Shown here in pieces: positions 7,927 through 15,369 of a DNA stretch of 64,000 bases (the first letter of the stretch is position 1; every line of letters starts with the position of its first letter). The notes under the pieces were generated by a model. It was not told the origin of the DNA and made no database searches. It saw only the letters and a list, made by a program, of their open reading frames with translations. The position numbers and the translations under genes are program-made. Source of the DNA: Desulfovibrio desulfuricans DSM 642 (lineage in GTDB: Bacteria; Desulfobacterota; Desulfovibrionia; Desulfovibrionales; Desulfovibrionaceae); contig NZ_ATUZ01000020.1 in assembly GCF_000420465.1 (NCBI RefSeq), forward strand, positions 1-64,000, given 5' to 3'.

Positions 7927-10008
7927 ATGTATGTTCTGCAAAGAAATGGCGATGTCTTTGAAATGCGGCAGGAACCTCTGATGGCGGAAGGCGTCAACCG
8001 CTCGGGGTTTTTGTTCAACAGCTATAGCGGCGCACCAAGAGCGAACCGGCGGGAAACGTGGGAATCCTTTATAAGAACCGGCAGGATTGTTGACGACAGC
8101 CTGCCCCGGCCCATTGCGGCTTCGTGGATGCGCTGCCGCGATCTGGGGGTGGATCCGATGCTGCCCAAATGCGCGGAATTTACGCCCATGAGCCAGATCA
8201 ACGCACAGGCCGAGATATACGCGGAGCTGGCGGCTGGCGTGGAACGTCAGGTGTATGAGCAGATCAAGGAAAAAGGCCTGCTCATGACGGTCTCCGAGGC
8301 CAATGGCCGGTTGCTGCGCACCTGCGGCAACAAGGATGTATTGCTTCAGGCAGACCAGCTTTACTTTGGCCCTGGCGCTGTGTGGTCTGAAAGAAGCGTG
8401 GGCACCAACGCCATAAGTCTGGCCCTTTCTGACGGCATGCCCGCGCAGGTTATGGGCGAGGAGCATTTTTGCAGCAGCCATCAGGCATGGGGCTGTTCTG
8501 CCGCGCCCATTTTCACGCCCTTTGGGCAACTGTGGGGCTGTTTTGACATTTCCGGGCCAACCAGCGCCGATCACCGTCAGGCATTGTGGCTGGCTGTTGG
8601 CGCGGCCCGCGAAATTGAGCGCCTTCTGCTCAACGCCTCGCTGAGCAGTATGGAGAACAAATCACGCACGCTGCTCAGCACGCTCTTCAGTTCCATGCCC
8701 ATTGGTGTGCTGATGGTGGATGAGAGCGGCATCATCACCTATGCCAATGCACAGGCGGAGCGCCTGCTCGGCTTTAGCGGCGATGTGCGCGGCGGGCGCG
8801 CCGAGGCATTTTTTGACTACACCCTGTACGCGCGTCAGCAGGCGGAAAAGGGCGGCCAGCCCGAGGGGGTTCCCCTGCGCTGTCTGACCAATTCCTCACT
8901 TACAGCCTGTGCCATGCCCTTCATGACGGGCAGGTCAGAAGCGCGCTACACCCTTGTGACCCTTCAGGCCGGAGTGGAGGCCCGCCCCGCGCCGATTGCC
9001 CCTGTGCCGCATGTTCCGCGCCGCGAAGGCACGCGCCCCTTTGGCGATATTGTTTACCGCAGCGAAAAAATGTCCCGCACGGTGGAGCAGGCGCGGCATA
9101 TGGCCAAAAGCCCTGCGGCGGTTTTGTTGCTGGGCGAAACGGGCAAGGAACTGTTTGCACAGGCCATCCACAAGGCCAGCCGATGTTCCGATGGGCCGTT
9201 TGTGGCCGTAAACTGTGGGGCTTTGCCGCGCGAGCTTATCCAGAGCGAACTTTTTGGCTACGAGCGGGGGGCTTTTACCGGAGCTGTGGAAAAGGGGCGT
9301 CCCGGCAAGTTTGAACTGGCCGACAAGGGAACCCTGTTTCTGGATGAAATTTCTGAAATGCCGCTGGAAATGCAGGTCAACCTGCTGCGGCCTCTGGAAG
9401 ACCGCTGCGTCACAAGGGTGGGCGGCAAGCAGTCCAGGATGGTCGATTTCCGGCTGGTCACGGCCACCAACCGCAATCTTGATGAACTGATGGCTTCGGG
9501 CGCGTTTCGTGAAGATCTGTTTTACCGCATCCATGTGCTCGCGCTGGAAATTCCCCCTTTGCGCGAACGCAGGGAAGATATCGCTGTTATTGCGGAATAT
9601 CATTGCAAACGCCTGTGCCGTACCTACGGGCATCCTTTTGGCGGGTTTTCTGCCGAGGCTTTGCGCGTGATGGAAGATTACGACTGGCCCGGCAATGTGC
9701 GTCAGCTTGTGCACAGCGTGGAATTTGCCGTCAACATGGCACAGGGCGGCTGTATTTTGCCCGCACATCTGCCAGCGCATTTGCAGTCCTGCGCTGGTGG
9801 AGCCGATGCAGCCAGCGGGCAAGCGGATGGGCAAGCCGTGGCGGCCCTGCCCGGAATGACCGATTTTAACCTGGACAATCAGGAGGCCAAGGTCATCCGC
9901 TGCGCATTGAAGCATTATAACGGCAACATGCTTCAGGCCGCCAAGGCGCTGGGCATCGGCCGCAACACCCTGTACGCCAAACTGCGCAAGATTGTTCCCG
10001 AGGGTTAA
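7927..10008 (+). CDS. acoR: AcoR-like sigma-54-dependent activator with a shortened Walker A motif
   Basis: A 693-residue enhancer-binding protein. The N-terminal third is a GAF-like sensor region of the AcoR type, then a PAS-like segment (about residues 245-330), a sigma-54 AAA+ domain (375-600) and a Fis-type helix-turn-helix at the end (NMLQAAKALGIGRNTLY). The GAFTGA loop (about 447-452), the LFLDEI Walker B and the FREDLFYRI arginine finger are present. The Walker A loop, however, reads GETGKE at 403-408 where the family has GETGTGKE. The missing codons equal one unit of an ACGGGC repeat. ATP binding is probably lost. It is divergent from the acetoin operon. A start at 7981 is also possible. 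Confidence 0.88.
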   Translation: MYVLQRNGDVFEMRQEPLMAEGVNRSGFLFNSYSGAPRANRRETWESFIRTGRIVDDSLPRPIAASWMRCRDLGVDPMLPKCAEFTPMSQINAQAEIYAELAAGVERQVYEQIKEKGLLMTVSEANGRLLRTCGNKDVLLQADQLYFGPGAVWSERSVGTNAISLALSDGMPAQVMGEEHFCSSHQAWGCSAAPIFTPFGQLWGCFDISGPTSADHRQALWLAVGAAREIERLLLNASLSSMENKSRTLLSTLFSSMPIGVLMVDESGIITYANAQAERLLGFSGDVRGGRAEAFFDYTLYARQQAEKGGQPEGVPLRCLTNSSLTACAMPFMTGRSEARYTLVTLQAGVEARPAPIAPVPHVPRREGTRPFGDIVYRSEKMSRTVEQARHMAKSPAAVLLLGETGKELFAQAIHKASRCSDGPFVAVNCGALPRELIQSELFGYERGAFTGAVEKGRPGKFELADKGTLFLDEISEMPLEMQVNLLRPLEDRCVTRVGGKQSRMVDFRLVTATNRNLDELMASGAFREDLFYRIHVLALEIPPLRERREDIAVIAEYHCKRLCRTYGHPFGGFSAEALRVMEDYDWPGNVRQLVHSVEFAVNMAQGGCILPAHLPAHLQSCAGGADAASGQADGQAVAALPGMTDFNLDNQEAKVIRCALKHYNGNMLQAAKALGIGRNTLYAKLRKIVPEG

Positions 10009-10038
10009 CTTCATGATATTGCCAGACTGCCACAATCC

Positions 10039-10097
10039 GGCCTGCTCTTAACCTGAGCCCCATTTATGGGGCATACGGTCTGGAGCAGGCCTTTTTT
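10039..10097 (+). terminator. Rho-independent terminator after acoR
   Basis: GGCCTGCTC at 10039 pairs with GAGCAGGCC at 10083 and is followed by six T. The loop is long (35 bases) and contains a smaller GCCCC/GGGGC hairpin. It closes the activator gene before the butanediol dehydrogenase promoter region. Confidence 0.75.
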
Positions 10098-10154
10098 ATG
10101 GCATCTGTGTTCGCTCTGGCCTGCGTTTTACCTCCTCGCGGCCTGTTTTTTCTC

Positions 10155-10202
10155 TGTTCCACTTCCGCTCACGATAACTTTGCCTTGTTCCACTTCAGAA
10201 CA
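10155..10202. promoter_or_regulatory. Putative AcoR sites upstream of butanediol dehydrogenase
   Basis: A perfect TGTTC-N7-GAACA dyad occupies 10186-10202. A related copy with an intact left half (TGTTCCACTTC) starts 31 bases earlier at 10155, about three helical turns away. The arrangement resembles tandem enhancer sites. The intergenic stretch 10098-10368 has only a weak sigma-54-like match, near 10295-10310 (TGGCGCG then TTAC in place of TTGC). I see nothing else in it. Confidence 0.55.
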
Positions 10203-10368
10203 CTGCCTGCGGCTCCGGTATACCTGTCTGCATGTGCAATTTTTCTCGATTGAGCAGGGCCAAGGTCTGCCGGACATGTCCGCTCATCCGCTGCTGGCGC
10301 GGATTTTACGGCATGACCTGTGCAATGATGGGTGTATTCGGATTCAACATCTAACAAGCGAGGCAGTT

Positions 10369-11439
10369 ATGGCGGAAACCATGCAGGCGGCAGTTTGGCA
10401 CGGCAAAAAAGACATCCGCGTTGAGACTGTACCCGTTCCCTCCGCTCCGGCTCCCGGTTGGGTTCAGGTCAAGGTTGATTGGTGCGGCATCTGTGGCTCG
10501 GATCTGCACGAATACCTGGCTGGCCCCATATTCATTCCCACAGAGGCCCCGCATCCGCTTACGGGCAAGCAGGGGAGCGTCATTCTCGGGCACGAGTTCA
10601 GCGGCAAGGTTGTGGTGGTGGGCAGCGGCGTTACCAATGTCAAGGTTGGCGACATGGTTGCGCCAGATGCCTGCCAGCACTGCGGCAAGTGTCAGCCTTG
10701 CCGCGAAGGGCGCTACAATGTTTGCGAAAAGCTTGCCTTTACGGGCCTGCACAATGACGGCGCATTCGCCCCTTATGTGAATGTGCCTGCGGAATTGTGC
10801 TTTATCATGCCCGATGGTGTTTCGCCCGAGGCCGGAGCAGTCATGGAACCCCTGGCCACGGGCTTTAAGGCCGTGCGTATGGCGGGCAGCATCCTGGGCC
10901 TCAATGTGGTGGTGCTTGGCGCGGGAACCATCGGCCTTGGCACCATTATGGCTGCCAAAGCCGCTGGGGCGGGCAAGATCATCGTGCTTGAAATGTCCCG
11001 TGCGCGCATTGCCAAGGCAATGGAATGCGGTGCGGACATTGTGGTGACCCCCAAGGAATGCGACCCGGTTGCAAAGGTGAAGGAACTGACCGGCGGCTCC
11101 GGGGCTGATGTTTCCTTTGAATGCATTGGCAACAAGCACACCGGCCCGCTGGCCATCGATGTGCTGCGCAACACCGGAACGGCCATTATTGTGGGTATTT
11201 TTGAAGAACCCAGTTCCTTCAACTTTTTCAGCCTCAGCGGCACGGACAAAAAGGTCATGGGCACGCTGGCCTACACCATTGAGGATTTCAAGGGCCTTGC
11301 CGCGCTTATGTCCAAGGGCGTCATCAAGGCGGAAAACCTGATTACCGGCAAGATAGAGCTGAAGGACATTATGGAAAAGGGCTTTCTTGAGCTGATCAAC
11401 AACAAGGATGAGAACATCAAGATTCTTGTGCGTCCCTGA
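10369..11439 (+). CDS. bdhA: Zinc-dependent (R,R)-2,3-butanediol dehydrogenase-like alcohol dehydrogenase
   Basis: A 356-residue medium-chain zinc dehydrogenase. Catalytic zinc ligands are visible in CGICGSD and GHEFSG; the structural zinc cluster is the cysteine-rich stretch CQHCGKCQPC...C; the NAD site is VVLGAGTIGLG. The ITLP-like acidic loop and overall pattern are those of 2,3-butanediol dehydrogenases. It would oxidise butanediol to acetoin for the acetoin dehydrogenase complex. The start is the ATG after CGAGGCAGTT; a second ATG lies 12 bases on. The upstream dyads shared with the acetoin operon argue for common control. Threonine or sorbitol dehydrogenase activity is a less likely alternative. 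Confidence 0.83.
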   Translation: MAETMQAAVWHGKKDIRVETVPVPSAPAPGWVQVKVDWCGICGSDLHEYLAGPIFIPTEAPHPLTGKQGSVILGHEFSGKVVVVGSGVTNVKVGDMVAPDACQHCGKCQPCREGRYNVCEKLAFTGLHNDGAFAPYVNVPAELCFIMPDGVSPEAGAVMEPLATGFKAVRMAGSILGLNVVVLGAGTIGLGTIMAAKAAGAGKIIVLEMSRARIAKAMECGADIVVTPKECDPVAKVKELTGGSGADVSFECIGNKHTGPLAIDVLRNTGTAIIVGIFEEPSSFNFFSLSGTDKKVMGTLAYTIEDFKGLAALMSKGVIKAENLITGKIELKDIMEKGFLELINNKDENIKILVRP

Positions 11440-11512
11440 CGCGCTTGGCAGCGTGCTTGAGGGATGATCCTGCTGTTTTGCCACAGTTCTTTGTGCGCGG
11501 GGCAGGACTAAA

Positions 11513-11545
11513 AGAGGGGTTGCGGAATGGTCCGGAACCCCTCGG
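11513..11545 (+). terminator. Hairpin terminator after the butanediol dehydrogenase
   Basis: GAGGGGTT at 11513 pairs with AACCCCTC at 11535, with an inner CGG/CCG stem. The T tract is short (GGTTAATTT), so termination may be weak. Confidence 0.55.
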
Positions 11546-11680
11546 TTAATTTGCAGACAGTGCAAGAATGGAACAGAGCAGCTTTTAGAGCAAGAGTGAT
11601 CAGCCGTAAAAAGTTTCTTGTTTCAAACTGGGGGGAGGAAAAATTTTTAAAAAATAATCTATTTAAATAAAAAGATATTT

Positions 11681-11700
11681 TTGATAGTAAGCGTTATCAA
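11681..11700. promoter_or_regulatory. Dyad TTGATA-N8-TATCAA upstream of the autotransporter
   Basis: A perfect six-base inverted repeat lies in a very AT-rich stretch (11640-11700) between the butanediol dehydrogenase and the autotransporter. It is about 125 bases before the chosen start. It could be an operator; it is only loosely Fur-like. The rest of 11546-11827 holds nothing else I can name. Confidence 0.35.
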
Positions 11701-11827
11701 CGGGGAAAGTATATTCCGCCGCCCCGTCAGAAGACCAATCAGTTAACGTTATGAACCTGAAGTAATGTGCGAATTCCCGCAACAACAAAAAGGACAGAAA
11801 GTTCCACTTAACCCTGTCGGAGCATTC

Positions 11828-14800
11828 ATGGTTTTTTATTCGTGCGGTTATTGGGCACGTTTTTGTCCTGCTTTATTTCAGGTTTTCCTTCTGTTCCTGT
11901 TTACATTAAGTATACCGGTTCATATCAATGCAGCGAGCGCTGACAGTTTTAAAACCAATGAATACTGGAACAGCACAGGGTTGAATTTTATTCACGCTGC
12001 CGATGCATACGCCCTGGGATATACCGGGGCAGGCATCACGCTGGGCATGATTGACACTTCCGTACGCGGCGACCACCCGGAACTGGCTGGCAAAGTCATA
12101 ATGATGGCCTTGCCGCTCGATAAGACCACGGGTCAGACATACGTGCCAAACTGGGCATATGATACGCATGGCAGCCATGTGGCGGGCATTATGGCAGCCA
12201 TGCGCAATGGTGTTGGCATGCACGGTGTGGCTTTTGACGCCAACCTCGTTTCGGCGGTCACACTTGGGACAGCGTCGGGGAGCAACGAGAATCTTGTTCC
12301 GCCTGATTTGTTGAGCCTCTTTGCTGCGTATCCGGATATTCGCGTCATCAACAACAGTTGGGGCACGGATTTTTACCCCTCGCTTGACCCTGCCAAAGAC
12401 ATTCCCGCAGATGTTATATCTGGCCAGGATGGTGATATCAAAGCACTCCGCAAGCTCAGTGACGATTATGGCAAGGTCGTTGTGTTTGCCGCTGGCAACA
12501 ACACCATGATAGCCCCCAGTGTTGAGGGCATGATGCCGCGTTATGCGCCGGATCTGACAGGCTGGATCAGCGTGGTTTCCCTTAATATAGCCGGGATCAC
12601 TACAGCGCCGGGCGGAACACGCACCATTGGCCCGTCTGGGGTCAGTTATTTCAGTAATCTGGGAAGCAAAGCCTATCTTTGGACCGTTGCGGCTCCCGGC
12701 AGCGATATCAATTCGCTCAATGCCACCACCAACGGCTATATGCTGGACAGCGGCACCAGCATGGCAGCGCCCTATGTGAGCGGCACCGTGGGGCTGGTGG
12801 CGCAGGCTTTTCCCTGGATGACCGGCAAACAGCTGGCTGATGCTGTATTGACCACAGCGGATAATACTTTTGTAGCGCCAACGCACCTTGTTCAATATAC
12901 TGTTGATAAAGATGGTAATCCCAATAAGGTTATTATTGCTGTTATAGATCACAGTGTTCCTGCTCCGAATGATGTGACAATCAAACAGTGGATTGAACAA
13001 GTTTATCAAGGCGCAACGGCAGATGCTTTGAAAGCGCTGGTTGATCAGGGCAAGAAAGCAGTGAACGACCTGACAAAGGAAGACGTGTTTGGTCAGGGGC
13101 TGCTGGACGCGGGCAAGGCCGTGCGCGGCATCGCCCGGCTGGATGCCAACCGCATGTCAGCTTCGGATGTGGTGACATTGTCTGAACTGGGCCCTGGCAA
13201 TTATGCGCTTGAAACGTTTAACACCAAGGGCTACTTCGCAGAATTCAGCAATGACATCACCCAACGCCAGTGGAATGATGCCTACCATCATGCCAGTTTT
13301 CTGGCCGGGGCGGACGCCACGGCCCTGCGTGGCAAGAATGTGGGCTTGCGCAAAACGGGTGCTGGCCTATTGGTTCTCAGCGGCGTCAATAGCTATTCAG
13401 GGGCGACCGTGGTTGATGGCGGGGGCCTGGCCGTGAGCAAAAGGGCAGACGGTACTGGCGGCGTGCTGCAAAACAGCGATGTGCTCGTGCGCCAGGGCGG
13501 TGTATTGCTGGGTGATGGAGTAATACAGAAGAAAGTCGTCAATTGCGGCACTGTTGCTCCGGGCTATCGCGGCCTGACGCTCACAGTAAATGACTACACC
13601 CAGACAAGCCAGGGTACGCTGCAAATCGGTTTCAATTCCAATAATCAATATTCTGTGCTCAGTGCAAATTCTGCAAATATTGACGGAGCCTTGCGGTTTT
13701 CTCCTTCTCCTGGATTTTATGCAGATAACTATTCAATAAATATGAGCAGTGTGCAGGCAACAAGCTCCACGGGCGTATTTAACAGCGTTGGGGTTAGTTC
13801 TTCTTCACCAACATTGAATTTCAGCGTCGCGTCAAGCAATGGCCTCGGGTCGGCCTTGGTGGGCCAGCAACGTGCATCAAGCGCGTACAGCCGCTATGCC
13901 GACAGTACCACCACAAGCAGTGTTGGACGCGCTCTTTACCAGATAGCTGGGCAGGCAACAGGCGATATGCAAAACCTGTTTCAGGCCCTGGACTGGAGCG
14001 ATGCCTCCGGCAGCGGCATTGCTCCGGCAATGGAGCAGTTGAGCCCCAACAGTTATGATGCCGTGGCTCGGGCCGGGCTTGAAGCACAGCGGCAGCTCAA
14101 TCTGCTTATGGTGCGGCGCTTCTTGGGGGCCAGCGGCCAACAAGGCGTGAGCGGTACTGGCGTGTCCAGCGGTGATGATGCTGCTGGCTGGCAGGCATGG
14201 GCGCTGCCCTTTGGCAGCTACAGCAACATGAACGCCAATGGCGGCTCAGCGGGCTTCACGGCGTCAGGTGCAGGGCTGGCCCTTGGTGTTGACCGCCTGT
14301 GGGAGAGCGGACTGACTGCAGGATTTGATGTGGCGCTCGCAGGCCGCCGCACAGATATTCATAGTGCGGGCGAGGCAAAGGCGGAAACGTTGGCCGCATC
14401 TGTTGGCGGCCACGCGCTCTTCAAGCCACGCTGGTGGGGTGGTGCCTATGTAATGGGCATGGCCCGCGTGGGCTTTGAGGATGTGCAAATGCAGCGGACC
14501 GTCAACTTTAATGGTTTCGCGCGCAATCACAGCAGCAACTGGACGGGCCTAACCGCAGATACGCTCGCGGGCGGCGGCAAGGACTGGAACTGGGCAACCG
14601 CCTGGGGCGGCGTGGAAGCTGGCCCTCTGACATGGCTGGAATATAGCCTGAGTTCCAGACCTGGATTTACCGAGGACGGCTCCGGGGCCTCGGCACTCAG
14701 GGTTGATGCCGCCACTTACAACAATCTCTCGTCAGTCTTGGGCGCGCATGCAAATCTTGCCCGCACCCTGGATAATGGAACAACGCTCGCATGGGATACT

Positions 14801-15043
14801 CTGGCAGGCTGGCGGCATGACTGGCTTGACGGAACGTTCAGCAGCAGCGCCAGATTCAAGGGATACAGTCCAGGTTTTGAAAGCCGGTCAGACATGTCGG
14901 GCCGGGACGCCATGCTGGTTCATAGCAGTGTGCGGGCGAGCCATGCCAGCGGATTTTTTGCACAGGTTGAGCTTGGGGCGGAGTTATTTCGTTCTCAGAG
15001 TTCTTCCTGCTTCGGCGGTTTCAGTTTTGGTCTGGAATTTTAG
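11828..15043 (+). CDS. Subtilisin-family (S8) autotransporter serine protease
   Basis: A 1071-residue type V secreted protease. I start at the ATG after CGGAGCATTC, because it begins a typical signal peptide (hydrophobic FLLFLFTLSIPV, cleaved near NAASA); an ATG 63 bases earlier would add a charged tail. The subtilase domain shows Asp76 (IDTS), His114 (DTHGSH) and Ser311 (GTSMAAP). After residue 500 comes a passenger-associated repeat (GLLVLSGVNSYSG) typical of beta-helical passengers, then a low-GC linker. The last 280 residues form an autotransporter beta-barrel ending in Phe. It likely displays or releases the protease at the outer membrane. The substrate is unknown; no partner gene lies beside it. 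Confidence 0.9.
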   Translation: MVFYSCGYWARFCPALFQVFLLFLFTLSIPVHINAASADSFKTNEYWNSTGLNFIHAADAYALGYTGAGITLGMIDTSVRGDHPELAGKVIMMALPLDKTTGQTYVPNWAYDTHGSHVAGIMAAMRNGVGMHGVAFDANLVSAVTLGTASGSNENLVPPDLLSLFAAYPDIRVINNSWGTDFYPSLDPAKDIPADVISGQDGDIKALRKLSDDYGKVVVFAAGNNTMIAPSVEGMMPRYAPDLTGWISVVSLNIAGITTAPGGTRTIGPSGVSYFSNLGSKAYLWTVAAPGSDINSLNATTNGYMLDSGTSMAAPYVSGTVGLVAQAFPWMTGKQLADAVLTTADNTFVAPTHLVQYTVDKDGNPNKVIIAVIDHSVPAPNDVTIKQWIEQVYQGATADALKALVDQGKKAVNDLTKEDVFGQGLLDAGKAVRGIARLDANRMSASDVVTLSELGPGNYALETFNTKGYFAEFSNDITQRQWNDAYHHASFLAGADATALRGKNVGLRKTGAGLLVLSGVNSYSGATVVDGGGLAVSKRADGTGGVLQNSDVLVRQGGVLLGDGVIQKKVVNCGTVAPGYRGLTLTVNDYTQTSQGTLQIGFNSNNQYSVLSANSANIDGALRFSPSPGFYADNYSINMSSVQATSSTGVFNSVGVSSSSPTLNFSVASSNGLGSALVGQQRASSAYSRYADSTTTSSVGRALYQIAGQATGDMQNLFQALDWSDASGSGIAPAMEQLSPNSYDAVARAGLEAQRQLNLLMVRRFLGASGQQGVSGTGVSSGDDAAGWQAWALPFGSYSNMNANGGSAGFTASGAGLALGVDRLWESGLTAGFDVALAGRRTDIHSAGEAKAETLAASVGGHALFKPRWWGGAYVMGMARVGFEDVQMQRTVNFNGFARNHSSNWTGLTADTLAGGGKDWNWATAWGGVEAGPLTWLEYSLSSRPGFTEDGSGASALRVDAATYNNLSSVLGAHANLARTLDNGTTLAWDTLAGWRHDWLDGTFSSSARFKGYSPGFESRSDMSGRDAMLVHSSVRASHASGFFAQVELGAELFRSQSSSCFGGFSFGLEF

Positions 15044-15369
15044 CGGCTGCTTGCATGATTCATCCATGCCATTGGACTTGTCGTTCTCCTCTACCGATCT
15101 ACGTTATATGTACTTTTGATTATCCGCTCCACGAACTAATCCATTGAAAAAATACTGTTCCTGTCTTAGAGAAAAAAAGGAATAAAGTCGGTTGTCACCC
15201 CGGATCAACTGGGGCGGCACTGCTTTGTTTCGTGCATAAAAATGAGAGCACAATAATGCTGCGTTTTAACCACAATTCTCCCCCGAAAAAAGAAAGTGGC
15301 TTTTACGATGGTACAGGGCTAGCTGACATATCAGATAAGCTTTCTGGAAGGTATTGAAGAAAACGCACA
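15044..15369. other. Intergenic region before the NRPS gene
   Basis: No gene is seen. A short hairpin CCCC-N10-GGGG lies near 15198-15215. No convincing terminator for the autotransporter is present, so read-through into the NRPS gene is possible. Promoter elements are not clear. Confidence 0.4.

Noticed and set aside
10351..11565. 404-codon frame antisense to the butanediol dehydrogenase
   Set aside because: Shadow of a clear zinc dehydrogenase; low-complexity His/Gly/Ala composition and no start signal.
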